Under the pieces are notes generated by a model. That model was not told the origin of the DNA, made no database searches, and saw only the letters and a list, made by a program, of their open reading frames with translations. Shown one piece after another: positions 1-12,661 of a stretch of 64,000 nucleotides of DNA. The DNA is taken from positions 248,001 to 312,000 of the forward strand of contig CAMPDV010000380.1 in assembly GCA_946699065.1 (NCBI GenBank). The letters are read 5' to 3'. Position 1 is the stretch's first letter, and each line of letters opens with the position of its first letter. This DNA is from Loxodes magnus (lineage: Eukaryota; Ciliophora; Karyorelictea; Loxodida; Loxodidae). Both the position numbers and the translations under genes were made by a program.

Positions 1-1685
1 ATTCTTTTTATCTATAATAAAAATATTTAATTTCTTATTATATATTAAAATAATATATTTTTAATATTTTACAAAATAGTTTTAATTAATTTTTCATTAA
101 ACTTTAGCAAAATCTTTATAAATTAAAAAATATTTAGATATCAAATTTAAAATATTTAATTTGTAAAATGATTAAAAATGTAATAAAACTATAATATTAT
201 TTTAAGCTATAATTAGAAATTAAAGAAATTATAAAATTTATGTATCCTATTTAAAAATGATAGTTACATCTTACTTAATTTTAAACTAGAATTTACAATA
301 ACTGCTAATTTTTTATTATTATAATTATCTATATTATAAAATAAATATAAATTATATTAGCTTTATTATATTAATAAAAATACAAAAAAATGAGTGAGGA
401 AATAAAGTAAATCTTAGTATTAAAAAAGAAGATATTAATAAGATTTAAATTATTATATTTAATTAATTTTAATTTTATATTACTTTATTATAGTATAAAT
501 ATATAAAATTAATTCTTTTTACCATTAAAGATAATTAACTTTAATTTTTAACTATATGCAATATATCACAAATATTATATATATATACACTTTATATTCA
601 TAAACAAAAATAATTTATTTAAAAATTATAGTTTATAAATGTTATAATACTTTATCACTTTTAATTATATTATATTTAAAATACAATGTTTCATAGATTA
701 AATGGAATGTAAATTTAATAATCATTAATATAATTTGCCTTTTTATTTAAAAGTAAAAGTTTATTTGTTAGTTTAATTATTTACCCTTCTAACTGTTTTA
801 CCTGTCTTATAGTTAATCTTTCAACTTATTTCTTTCTCCAGTTTTATTTAAAGATTAATGAAAGAAAAAATAAATATGCTAGTATATAAAAATTATTTGA
901 TTATTATGCTAAAACAAAGATACTTAACCTAGAAATAATATATTGCTTTATATTATATGATAATTAAATTATAGTCAGATTTAATTAATTTTACATTTAA
1001 AAAAATTAACACTTTTTTAATTTAGACTCATAAATTTAAAATTAAAATAAAAGTTAAAAGACTAATTTTGATTAATTAGTTATCTATCTTGTTATTAATT
1101 AAACTACTAATAAAACATATTAATAGAACTAGTAACTTTCTTCTAAATAATTAATATTTATATAATAATTCTATAATTTTTAAACCGCAATTTATAATAT
1201 CTTTTGAACGAATTAAAGTAATTAAATATTATATTATAAATGATTTAAATATAATATCAAATCATAAAATACTTTTATAAATATTAAAGTAAATATTAAT
1301 ATTTTTCAGTTTTTAATTATTTTAAATCCTCACTAGCTTTATTTTATTATTTTCTTTATTTATTCTATCATCTTGTTAAAAGGCTTAAGTTATCTTTTTT
1401 TATATTTTAATTAATTATCTCTACTTTTTAAGATAAGAGAACTTTGAGTGATATATCTTAACTAAATATATTTATTAAAATTAAGTAAAATAGAATTTAA
1501 TTTTTTGATCTTGTAAAAATGAATTTAATCCTTTCCTCTTCTAATTACTTATTTGCTCAATTTAACCTGTATTTTCGACTAGGATTAATAGTTCATTTTT
1601 GAGATTATAGGCAGATTTGACTGACAATTCGCTTATTTAAAGTTTTTTATTATTTTTTATATAAAAAATCTTACAATTTTTGTTC
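1..1685. other. AT-rich intergenic DNA
   Basis: Over 80% A+T with short runs of A and T and no frame showing a normal mix of acidic, basic and hydrophobic residues under either the standard or a ciliate code. I see no recognisable gene, tRNA or regulatory site. Confidence 0.5.
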
Positions 1686-2984
1686 AATTAAGTCAAAAAT
1701 TTTAAATTTATATCCTAAGACAGTCATAACATCAATTTCACTTTCTTATCCTCAAAATTATCGGGATTTAATTTATCTTTCTTATCCATCTCTGATAACA
1801 ATCTAATTTACCGAATTCATTTATTTACATCAAAATTGATCTTCATTCAAGCTTTGCTTAATTCTAAAAAAGATAATTTCTATAAGAACTGAGATGTTTA
1901 ATCTTATTATGATCTAAGCTATCATTACCTCAAGAATTTCCTTCATTTACTATTTTAAATGTTTTTCTACTTTCATTAAGCCAATTATATTTTTAAGTTT
2001 GAGCTAGTATACTACTCAAGAAATATGAATAATAAAACATAAAAATATCTGTAAGCTGCTTCAAAACTTACACAGTCTTTTCTGCTTATAAAATATTTCG
2101 ATTATGGAAAGAATTAGTATTATGATGTATTAGTGACTATAGCAATTTATTATTAAATAACAAAAAAGTTTGATTCATTTTGCCTTATAATAGCATCTTG
2201 ATTGAAAAACAAAGGTTTTTTTTCAAATCCATGAGATCAACTTATCTTATTTAAAATATAAGGTTAAATCTCTAGAAATTGACCTCTAAAGGAAAAATTT
2301 GTCCAACTTATTTCTACCTTTCTTCAAATTGAAAACGCAAGAAATAAACTTTAGGCAGGAAATCTAATAGAACGGCATTCTATTTTGCAATAAATCGGTT
2401 TTAACGCAATTAAGTGCCTATTTAGGTAAAAAACTCTATGATATCTTATCAGACTAATAATCTAAAAAATGTAATTAGAACTTAGAATGGGTTAATTAGA
2501 GCAGCTTCAAAATTAGACTCACTTTTCATTAAAGGTTGGTAAATCTGTAAAATTAATTGGCTAAAGCTGCTAAAAGGTACCGATAAAAGCTGCAATCACA
2601 AGAAAATTCGATTCTTTACTTAAAAAATTTTTCTTGTAATAAAGTAGGAAACTTAAACCAAGAATAAATGATGAAGTTTTAAAGACTATGATATGCGGAT
2701 CTGAGAGAAAGAGGTATATTATGAGATGTAAGTACTTAAAGACAAGGCTCAAACTTAGAAAGGAAAAATTATCTGATTTTTACAGCCATTTTATCTTAGT
2801 TATTTTAAAAGAGAAATAAAATCAATGCGTAAGATATGTTACTCAATTAAACTATATAATATATTAATAAACTCTATATCTAATTTAGATAAAGCTTTCA
2901 AAAAGCCATAAAATATTAAAGCTGTGTAAATAAATAAACTTAAGCTTAATTTAATCCCGCCTAAATTAGTTCCTGTCGTCATGA
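1686..2984 (+). CDS. Unidentified protein, long frame with internal TGA
   Basis: With TAA/TAG as Gln this frame stays coherent for about 430 codons. I do not recognise the family. The N-terminal half is hydrophobic (Leu, Phe, Tyr, Ser). The middle has helical stretches such as KFVQLISTFLQIENARNKL. The C-terminal third is strongly basic (residues like SERKRYIMRCKYLKTRLKLR near 2690-2750), ending at a TGA at 2982-2984. In-frame TGA also occurs at 1890, 2199, 2232, 2280 and 2439, in contexts that suit Trp (SNP-x-DQ, SRN-x-PLKEKF, TL-x-YLIRL). No frameshift is needed. The start is not fixed; the first in-frame ATG I am sure of is at 1959, but the frame looks coding upstream of it. A short ATG ORF on the opposite strand here (2570-2752) is a shadow. 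Confidence 0.5.
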
Positions 2985-4260
2985 TTTAATAGTTTTTAAA
3001 TTTAAAATAATATTATTAACTAAACTAAGCTTTTTTAACTATTTTTCCTTCCTTTTATATCTACTTTAACACTTAATTGTCATGTTTCTGATTTTTTTTA
3101 ATTAAAAAGATTCTTTCTGTTAAATGTAAAATCCTTAGACAATTTTAAGGAATAGATTCTTAAATCTATTTTTATCCCAATTCTCTATTTATTCAATCTG
3201 ATTATTCATTACAATTAAGTAGCAATGATTTGCTTTAATATGCTAGTATGTTTAGTGAAAAGATTTAAAGTGAATAATAAAGAATAGGGATTAGAGAGTT
3301 ATATATAGGTGTGATACAGATGATAAGTGTATGCTAACCTTTTAGTAATAGTTAAAAGGTATGAAAATGGATATTGAGTTGTGTAAAAGCAAACTACTAT
3401 TTTACTTTAAATCATTCTTTATCATACTAACATTTTCATATCATTTTTGCCCTTTAACTTAAGCTCATCTAATTATCTAATAATTATTCTAAGAAAAGTG
3501 GAAATAAACTAATTTTTGGCTGTAATGGTTGCCTAATAAAAGAAAGTTTAAAATAATATTGTAGCTTAAGTTTTAGTTAATAGATATATAGAGATAATTA
3601 ATTACTTTTTATTAATTCTATTATATAGCATTATAATTCTAAACATCATTACTTATACTCATTACTTTCATTATTTATCAACTTACCATTTTATCTATTA
3701 TTACTATCATCTACTAAGATATTTTCCTTCTATCTCATTCAGCTTCTCAGTTTCTATATATTAAACTCTAAGTTATTCTAAAGTAAATAAAAACTAATTT
3801 AATCTACCTAATAAGCACTAATTCTTATAGCTTATGAACTAGTACATTATTAAATTTAATATATCTACTACCAATCATCTACAATCCTACTTCTTTCAAT
3901 CTATTTATCATTTCTGTATTATCAACGTTTTAACTATACCCTTTAATAATAAATTTATTAATTATCATATTTAAGCTTTCAATCAACATTCTCTTATATT
4001 AATTTAATATAAATCTAATTCTTTTTAAGCATTGTTATAAAGATGCTATAAACATTCTTATTAATCATTCTTATTTTCTCTTACATTTTAAAATTCCTTT
4101 CTCTTTAATTTACATTACCTAAGTTAGTCCAATACTCTTTTTACTTTATATTAACTCTAGTTTTAAAATATAAGAGACTCCTTCTAAAATTATCAAATTA
4201 GGAGTTAATATTTGTAATTATATCCTATTAATCACTGAGACTATTACTCACTTCCTAGCA
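2985..4260. other. Intergenic DNA
   Basis: AT-rich, with a pyrimidine-rich plus strand from about 3600 to 4200 (many TATTA/CTTT words). No frame has convincing composition and I recognise nothing here. Confidence 0.4.
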
Positions 4261-7200
4261 GCATTCGAGAAATTTTCTTAGAGAGTAATTAGATTAAACT
4301 CTGCTCTACTAAGATTCCTTAAAATCTTGAGGTGCTTTATCTCAGAATAGCAAGTTAACTTTTATCCTTCTAATAAGTTTGATTTCAGACTCACTTATTA
4401 GGCTGTAAATGAACTTAATCTGATTTATTTATTTAGACAAAGCCCATTAATTTTGAAAGTTTTAAAAGCCGTAATTCGATATAATTTAAAGTGATAACTA
4501 GATAGACCAGCTCAAAGATTTTAGTCAGATGAAGTTATTTAATGAATTGCAATGATTTAAGTAGTAAAGAGAGCATATCCTAATTATTACCAAGACTAGA
4601 TAGCTTAGAGATTTTAATATAAATTGGAATTAACTGTCTTAGCTGTAACTGCCTAAGGCTTTAAGTCTTAAAATTTTGATCAAACAATGTGAGCCATCTG
4701 GAGTTTTAGTAAAAGGCTATAGATCTTACTGTCCAATCTGAGAAGGAGAACTGCTTGAAGAAGATGAATTGAATAGGAAATGTCACAAACCTAGTAAGTA
4801 CAAACTTAATAGAAGATTAATATAATAGATAGATAATGCCTGATCATTTTTTAGTAGACAGCAAAGGTAAAAATATCGCATATCTGAATATATGAGATAG
4901 ATATCTAATAATGCTATTTTCTAACTTTGCAGAATCTCAACTTAAATCAAAATCACATCTAAGATTTCCCATTATCAACTCCAAGAAGCTGATAAAACTG
5001 ATAGTTAGACAAAACTAAATCTTTAAAGTTTCTTGAAATGCTGATTTCTTAAAGTTGTCAGAAATTGAATTTTCCTTAAACTAATTAAAAATTCTGAAAA
5101 ATTTGGATAGTTATACTTAGTTGTAGTGCTTGAGGTTTCATATTATAAAAGTGAATCTTAAGAGAAAGAGCCCATTAAGATGTAAAGTTTGACTTTCCTT
5201 GAAAATATATACTTATGATAAAATCAATTTGATTGTAAGTATTACCAATTTTAAAGTAGATGCTAAAGCTCTTAAAATAGAAAGTCAGCTAAGAGACAGT
5301 AAAATTAGAAAAACACGAGTAACAAAATAAAAATTAGAGTTTTAATCAATCTAGTTTAAGAACAAGTTAGAGTAACTAAATTATAATATAGTATGAAAGG
5401 ATTAAAACCTTAGATTAGGATTAAATAGATGAAAATAAAAACAAGAACTTAAATTTATGGCTGGGAATCTTGCTGATCTACTAAGTGAGAAAATTAAAAT
5501 AGCAAGCTATTAAGAAAATTCTTAGTAAAAGTTAAATAACTTAAAGTGTGCTAATTAGTAGCTTTTAAAAGACTAATATCACTTATAGTTGAAAATTAGA
5601 CTAATTCCAAGAGATGGGTAAGATTCTTTTAAATCCTTTTTGAAAGCTAAGATCCGTTTCACCTAAGAAGATCTTCATTTCATCCATACTTCTTAAGAAA
5701 TTAAAAAGACTAAGGATTTTTAAAGCTTCATGGTTATCAAAATTTAGCACTATCATAACTGAAAGCACAACTGAATAGACTTAAGATTGGAATGAAATAG
5801 TAGCTCTAAAATATAAAGAAGAACTCAATGAAATAAAGCTAAATTCCATTAGATATTTGTTTAAAAGCATCAAAGAGACATATTCAGAAAAATCTAAGTC
5901 TTATTCTCAACAAGCAAGTTAGAATACTATTGGTATGTAATGTGATGCAGCTTGATCATCAAAGATATAAACTGAAGATTTACAACTTAAGTTTATCATT
6001 AGGAAGATTTTCTAAAATGTTTTCAACAGAGCATTTTAAGAATAAATAAGGTTTAACCAATCTTGAAAGATAAAATTAAACTAATCAGTAGATATAGAAA
6101 AATTTAGTGAGGTAAAGCAGCTAGATATAGACAAATTAAGCTCTGATATCCCGGAAGAACTAAGTAAAAGAAAATTTAAAAAATTTATAAAATTTACGAG
6201 TTCCAAAATAATTAAACTAAAAAGAGTAATAATAGAGAAGTAGTCAACGTTTGTAATTAGAAGCATTATGAGGATAAGACAGAATATTTTTAAATTTTTC
6301 TTTACTATCTCCAGATCTACTTGGAGATATTAATTAAAGTAAAGCAATAAATTTAGAAAAAATAATGATAATCAAAATATAAGCGACAGGTTGAATAGTA
6401 AATGAAGATATGATAAAAAATAATAAAATTTAAAGAATCAAAAAGTTATGTTGTTTCAGAGTGTTTCAGTAATAAGCTCTCAGATTCAGTTAAATTTAGA
6501 AAGCCATTTAAATTCTTATTAGATATACTAGTATAAAAAACTCCTTAAGTTTTATAAAGCCTATAACAATATTAGAGCGAAAAGGGATTCAATTTATGCT
6601 ATATGATTAAATAGTTCAGAAAAAATCAGTCTATTCTATTAACTTAAGCTAAACATCCAAGAAGTTAGGGATATATAGAAAGTTAACGAATGCTAAGATA
6701 AAAGAAATGATAATAAAAAAGAGGTAAAGAAGCATACTTTGGCTTAAGGATACAATATCAATAAGAATGTCTTGTATGAAAAGTTCCTCGTCTACCTTGT
6801 TCAAATAGAACCTTGAAAAAAAAGCTAAAAAGTAATAGCAAATGACTTTAAAAGAAACTTCAGTATCTAGAAAAAATATCAAAGTATATTGGTTGAATTA
6901 AAAAAGTAAGGATTTATGCATAAAATACTAAGAAAATCTAAAATTATCAAAGTAAAATAATAAATAGCTGTTTATTAAAGAAAGAAAATTGAGATATCTA
7001 CTAAGGAAAAAAGGAAATAAAAGGAAAAAGAGCTTTCTAGATTGTAGAGATATATGAAGTAGAAGTTTAAATTCACAGATCATTAGATTATTGATTTAGC
7101 ACTTTAAGATGTTCTAAACTGTTTGAAATAAAAATAGATTGATGAGTACTAAAAGCTAATTTGTTTAGATAAAAAGAGCCTAAAAAGTTTTTAAATTCAG

Positions 7201-7650
7201 AGAAGGTCTTGAATAAAGATGCTAGTTGTTAATTAAAAAAATGAAGTGATAGTCATCAAACACGATCAAATAGTAGATTTACTCGTCTAATTAAAAGAAC
7301 TAAAGAAGACATATTTTCTGAATCAAAATATGTTTATATTACAAGGTAAATTTCTGCCTTTAAAAGATTTAGAAGTGAAGCAATATAAATTGAACAGTAG
7401 ATAACTCACAGGCAAAGACTTTATACATATTCTCTTTCAATAATTTTTTCAATCGAGCTGTTAAAGCTTGCTGAGAATTAACGTCATTTTGGTATGTATG
7501 GTAAATTTTTTATATGTAAGATTAAGAAATTATAAGAACTTTATCAACGATATCACCAAGAAAGTTTTAAATATGAGTAATTTAATATTTTATTGTATAG
7601 GTAAAATAGCAAAGAATTGAATGATACTCAGTCTTTAAAGTATTTAATTA
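4261..7650 (+). CDS. Large unidentified protein-coding locus
   Basis: Best supported part: the frame from ATG 5215 to about 7440 (740 codons) keeps a balanced, acidic and lysine-rich composition with no frameshift, for example DWNEIVALKYKEELNEIKL near 5790 and DIDKLSSDIPEELSKRKFKK near 6130. TGA occurs in frame at 5230, 5590, 5641, 5953, 6064, 6403, 6604, 6814 and 7210; TGG occurs at 5458 and a few other places. From about 7450 a different frame looks better, so one frame change or a gene boundary lies there. Upstream, 4261-5214, two or three frames look protein-like and I cannot choose; one contains FLVDSKGKNIAYLN, which resembles a PAS-domain strand, but this is weak. Long helical Lys/Gln/Glu stretches suggest coiled coil. 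The family is not recognised. Confidence 0.5.
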
Positions 7651-7783
7651 TAAAATAAAGCTTAGCAGGGTAAACAAAGCTTACACCTATAAATTATATG
7701 AACTGATTAACATAAATGCTAACTGAATTTTGCTTCTGTTTACGAAAATTTCAGAATATTTGAGCAAATAATAAACTCTTAAT

Positions 7784-8449
7784 ATGGATTCAACGTTTCA
7801 CAGAAGCCCCTTGTTCTACGATAGCTTAAAGCAAATTAAAGAAGCAAGTATAGCAGAAAGACATAAACCTAAACTAATTTTCTTTGGCAAAGAAATAGTA
7901 AATTCTTTCATTGAAGTATTTACTAGAAATCTTGTCTGGAAACATGAGAAAATGAACTACTAAGCTTCAATAATTGTAAAGAGCAAGAAATATATAACCT
8001 TCATTGAGAAAATTTTTCTTCCAGACTGCTAAATCTATTTTCTTTTCCAACAAAGAGAGTTAACCCAGTTTTCTATTCTTAAATCTGATTAGCATGGCAA
8101 GCTCTAAACAAATGGACATTCTTCTTATATATCAACTTAAGCACTTTCTATAATACTCTTCTTTGTTATGGGTTTAAAATAATTAAATTATTTTCATATG
8201 TTTATAATTTACTTGGCAAATAAGGTTCTGACTTGTCCTCAGTCGCTTTCTTAGGATAAAGATAAATTAAAAGGGAAAAATTTTAATTTTTATGGGATTG
8301 CCAGTTACTCAAGTAAAGGTTAATCAAGATCAACAACCTTGAAGTGAAAATGTTTTTAAGTTCTAGAGTAGTGCATAGGCCTTTTTACTAAAGTAAAGCA
8401 TTCTCTTAGTTTATTGAACTAGAATTATGAGACAATTAGTAGTGCTTGA
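7784..8449 (+). CDS. Unidentified protein, possibly the end of the preceding gene
   Basis: From ATG 7784 the frame is free of TGA for 187 codons, to 8345, then has TGA again at 8447. Composition is normal (FHRSPLFYDSLKQIKEAS, KPKLIFFGKEIVNSF, then a hydrophobic segment near residues 130-155 that could span a membrane). It lies about 130 bases after the frame change in the 4.3-7.65 kb locus, on the same strand, so it may be its C-terminal part rather than a separate gene. The true stop is either of the two TGA codons. No family recognised. Confidence 0.45.
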
Positions 8450-8489
8450 ATAACTTGTATTTTTCGAGTATCAATTAATGATTAAATTT

Positions 8490-9379
8490 CTTCTTTTTAA
8501 TTACTTAATATTAATACAGCTTTATCATAGTTAAGACACCCTAGGTTTAAGTATAGATACTAGCTATCTAATTACTATTGAATATTAAAATAGGAAGTAA
8601 TAAAAATTGCTGATTATTAGTATCCTACTAATAACTGTAATATAACTGAAATAAGCTTTATACTAGTAATTGATAAGCTAATAATTAGCATCTACTTTGA
8701 ACAAATAGCTTTAAATATTGATAAGCTTACTTAAAGAATGTACATTTAGGTTTTAAATTAAACAAATAAAGGCATAAGTTATTAGTGTCCTAGTTATTAC
8801 TTATATTTATATAATATCTTTTAGATAATTTTTCAATCTATTATTTCAAAGTATCTTTAGCTAATTAATGTAACAATTTTAGACTTATAAAAGCTAATTA
8901 AATTCCATAAGAGAACTAAACTATTACATTCAAGCTTTCAAAAGGGAATAGTATTTCTCTTGGTGTTTTGCTTAAATGAATTAGAACATTAGAAGGATTA
9001 ATAATTTACTCATTCACTATTCTTAAAATATTCCTTTAGTTATTTACTAACATATAATAACTAACCTATCAAGCACCTCCAACATTATAAACAAGTTTCA
9101 GTAAGTAACGTTTCTATTAAGCATAACTGTCTTTTAAAAAGATTATATTATGGGAGATCTTAAGATAAACATATCTAAGGAGATTGAGAATATAAAATAG
9201 ATTTTTTAGAGCTTGAGATTAAATAACTAAATGCTAATATTAGCATTACTAGATTAGCTATAAGAACAATCTTTAAATTGTAGTCCTAACACTATTAATA
9301 TTAACCTTATTTGCTATAAAGCTATTTAATCCTAATAATACTTCTATTGCTTATTAATATTTTACCTCTAATATCATTC
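8490..9379. other. Intergenic DNA
   Basis: AT-rich, mostly without convincing coding composition. An ATG at 9151 opens a TGA-free stretch of moderate quality, but the frame that looks coding from 9380 is a different one, so I do not call a gene here. Confidence 0.35.
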
Positions 9380-9965
9380 TTTTATATTTAACATTAAATA
9401 TATACCAGTCTAAGTTTTTACTCTCATTTCAATAGTAATCAATCAAGCTTCTAACAAACTTACACAAAAAGGCTAAACTCTAATCTAAATTTTTACCTGC
9501 TTTTGAAGAATATTACAAAGAGAATAAATCTTAATAGTAAAGTAGAGTGTCTAAGATAATTGCTGAAACTAAATTAACTAATGTTATTTAAATAAAGCTT
9601 CAAAACATTATTAAGAGATTAAAGATCTTAGATTAAATTCAGTCCCTCTATGATACATAAAATGTATAATAAGTAGAATAAATACATTAAAAAGGATTAA
9701 ATAGAAGTTGATAGAAAGTTGAAGTTTTGTAATGTAAAGTAGATTCAATTAGATAACTGCTAGAGAGTCAAAAGATGGGAGTGATTAAGATTATAAATAA
9801 ATCTAAAACCTTAGTATTAAACTGTAGTTAAATAAGAGATTATTTTTGGAGAGCGGAGGGTCTTAAAAGGTATATATTTATCAAATAAGGTAATATGACT
9901 AAATTATACTCCTATAAACAGTATTTTAGAACTAGTATATTGAACTGCCTTACTCTACTCCTGTA
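9380..9965 (+). CDS. Coiled-coil protein fragment
   Basis: One frame reads as a helical, acidic and Gln-rich protein: FLPAFEEYYKENKSQQQ, then IIAETKLTNVIQIKLQNIIK and KVEVLQCKVDSIRQLLESQK, with a single internal TGA (NRS-x-QKVEV). It looks like the C-terminal part of a coiled-coil protein. The frame runs convergently into the 3' end of the minus-strand beta-helix gene. No family is recognised, and start and stop are not defined. Confidence 0.4.
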
Positions 9966-12420
9966 TTTTTAGTAAATATGCGATGATAAAAGACGAGAAC
10001 TCCATCGCTCGTTTTAGCAATAGTATCTCCAAACTGAGCCTTATTGCTATAGAACGTAGAGTTGTGGATTTCAGTGTAATTGATTTGGTATAATATAATA
10101 GCACCACCATATTAAGTGGTACTTGTACCTTTACTACCAAGTACGAGTTCTTTACTATAAAGCTAACTTATTTGTTCTTAGTTTGTATGCAAGCTGCACT
10201 AATCGCGCTGTTATCTGAACAATATAAGTTTTCTATTAGAATAGTGTTGAGAGAGTCTAAATAGATCCCAGCAGATATTTAATTTACTTTATTGCTTTAA
10301 ATTGTGGTATTACCAAAGATAATATTTGAGGCTTAATCACTAAAAACGCAACAAAAATACAACCATTTCCAGAGTAAATTTAAGCTCGTCCTCTATCAAA
10401 TTGATTGAATCCGTTTCCAGAAACCACCTCCCCTATTGTTAAGGATTTAGCAGCGATATAAAAAGATTACGGGAGTAATTATTCTTTGACTAAATTAAAT
10501 ATCCATTGCATATACGATACTTCCTAAATCCTGAGAAGAGACTATAATATTCTTCTAAAATTCGCTGTTCATCAAGCATAAGAAAGTGAAACCCTGCATT
10601 CCTTCTACATTTATCAGATAAACTCTTTACTGAAACTATTTTTTTATTACCTTTAAAGGTTACTTTATCAAAGATCAGAACACCTTTATAAGACAGATTG
10701 AGTAAATACTAACTATAGTTAATATAGCTAATTATCGTATTTTTAAGGATCACCTTTGAAATTTAATTAGCTATTTCTTTAGATTTGGTCGATTTACTAT
10801 CTGAAGTCGCTTAATTGTAATCCGTTATAATATGTTAGTCAACTTCAAGAAACTGCTATAAAAGTCATTGAAGATGCAGCTATTTATTACCAGGTAAGTC
10901 AACTAGATATTGTTATCTATGCTAGATAAGAAGATTAGCCTTCCTTTAATTAACCAGTTCAAGTTGAAAAAAGAATTGACCATTTAAATATTTTTATTAG
11001 TTTGAGTTTAATTTAGAGTCAGTAAAGAGAGAATGCCAGCTTCTGATGCTTAATATTTAACTAGGGTTGGTAATGATATAGAAGGTATCTATAAGTACAT
11101 TGTCATTAGTTGCAAATATTATAGCTTAATATTCATCTGTATTACTAGAAAAAATAGAATTGAAAATACTGAGAGAAATGCCAAAGTCTAGTTAAATAAT
11201 TGATGGACCTTAGCCAATGCTTGAATGTCAGAGAATATCGTAATTTATATGATAACAGTTTTAAAATATTGGAGATATAGTAACGAAGCATTATTCTGAT
11301 AGCCATTTATATAATTTTGGGAGAATTAGCTTTCCTTTATATATAGTAGTATGCTAGGAATTGATTATCAAAAGGAGAACACATCTTAGGAATTTTATTA
11401 TTATTAAGGCTATCTATTATCAAAGTATTAAAGCCTTGAAAGGTAAAGACCTGCAGTCATATAACTCCTAAGAAAATCTTGTTATCGCCATAGAGAGAAG
11501 TTCCGTTACAAGTCTATTTCCTACGCTAGATTCTAGATATCTATATTTAAAAAGAAGAAAGCTCGCTTTTTGAGAGATGATCTAGGAAATATTAATTACC
11601 ATCTGGCTAATAGTTTAATGAGACTTCAAAATACTTGGCAAATTTTTAAGTTTCGAAGTAAGAATTACCCTTGGATTTTACCTGAAGTAGAGATATTTGC
11701 AAGTAGTTTTCAATGCTGATAACTGTGGAGCATAAGTTGGAAATAAAGAAGGCATTCTGAATGAGTAACTTTTTATCTAAGTTAAATTTAGATCAGGAAT
11801 CACCTTACCACTTACCTCCTTATTGATTATTTTACTATTATGAAAATCCGAACAGAAGAATATAATTAATGTTTTGGATTTAATTCGTTTACTACATGAA
11901 GCAAGTGTTTTCCTTGAAGGTTGAGTTCTTTACATTAACATTTGGAATAATAGAGTCTGAGCTAGTTTATAAGGAAATAATGCATCTTGAGCTCTGATCT
12001 TTGTATCCACCGAAATTATTAGTAAATGAACAATTCTCGACATTTACAGTCAGATCTAAAGTTTGCTTTGTAAGAACGTACTAATAAATATAATCTCCCG
12101 TTCCATGCCAAGTTACTACCAAAGATACAATCCTTGAATAATATTCTAGTTACATAATATTAATAAATAAAAGCTTGATCACTACAACATTAATCATTTT
12201 AGAAGCGATTTACGATCTTATTTTTATCAAAAGTTACTTAGGAGATAGTAATATCATTAGCAAAATAAGTGAAAAGAAAGCCATTTTAAGATAGTAGAAG
12301 GCTCTAATTCTTTTAGGTATTAAGGTTGTAATCTTATGATTTGCGTTATAAATCATGAAAAAAATTAAGATCAGTTACTGTTCCTTAGTATCATTAAAAG
12401 GTTTATATTTTATTACTTCT
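9940..12420 (-). CDS. Parallel beta-helix repeat protein (surface/secreted type)
   Basis: The minus strand encodes repeated beta-helix signatures: TVNVENCSFTNNFGG and VNVKNSTFKENTC near 11.95-12.05 kb, LNTILIENLYCSDNSAIS near 10.23 kb, and YGGAIILYQINYTEIHNSTF near 10.07 kb. The N-x-S/T-F ... GGA-I pattern is typical of pectate-lyase-like right-handed beta-helices found in large ciliate surface proteins. The last full repeat is near 9.96 kb; the N-terminus lies near 12.4 kb. At least one frame change is needed (near 10.14 kb, between NSYLVVK and SKGTSTTQYGG), so the copy is either decayed or carries an assembly indel. I see no signal peptide that I trust. Base composition is less AT-rich than the flanks, as expected for coding DNA. 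Function probably adhesion or cell-surface structure; this is inference from fold only. Confidence 0.65.
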
Positions 12421-12661
12421 TAATATAGTTTGGAGTTAAAAGCACATTAAACTTTTTTATTTTTTTTTAATTAAATTTCATATTTTATTAAAGTTAATTT
12501 AAAAAATATTAATTTAAAATAATTCTATAAAAATAATTATATTATAATATTTTCTTTATATTCATCTTTTATTTTATTCATATTATTATTATTTAACGTA
12601 TATATACGTGGATTTTGTTTAAAAGGAAAAGTTTTTTTAAAAATTAATAATATAATCTGAA
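12421..12661. promoter_or_regulatory. AT-rich intergenic region between divergent genes
   Basis: About 240 bases of nearly pure A+T separating the 5' end of the minus-strand beta-helix gene from the plus-strand RING gene. It must hold both promoters if both are expressed, but no specific element can be named. Confidence 0.35.

Noticed and set aside
2570..2752. Short ATG ORFs of 60-100 codons under the standard code (also 6081, 6649, 22822, 23269, 38250, 59272, 59541, 61018 and others)
   Set aside because: Most are on the strand opposite a better frame read with TAA/TAG as Gln, or in low-complexity T-rich sequence; composition is Phe/Leu/Ile-rich as expected for shadows of Lys/Gln/Asn-rich genes.
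4261..5214. Choosing one of the competing frames upstream of 5215, including a CPI-x-EGELL zinc-ribbon reading
   Set aside because: Two or three frames look equally protein-like when stops are treated as sense, so no frame can be defended without homologues.
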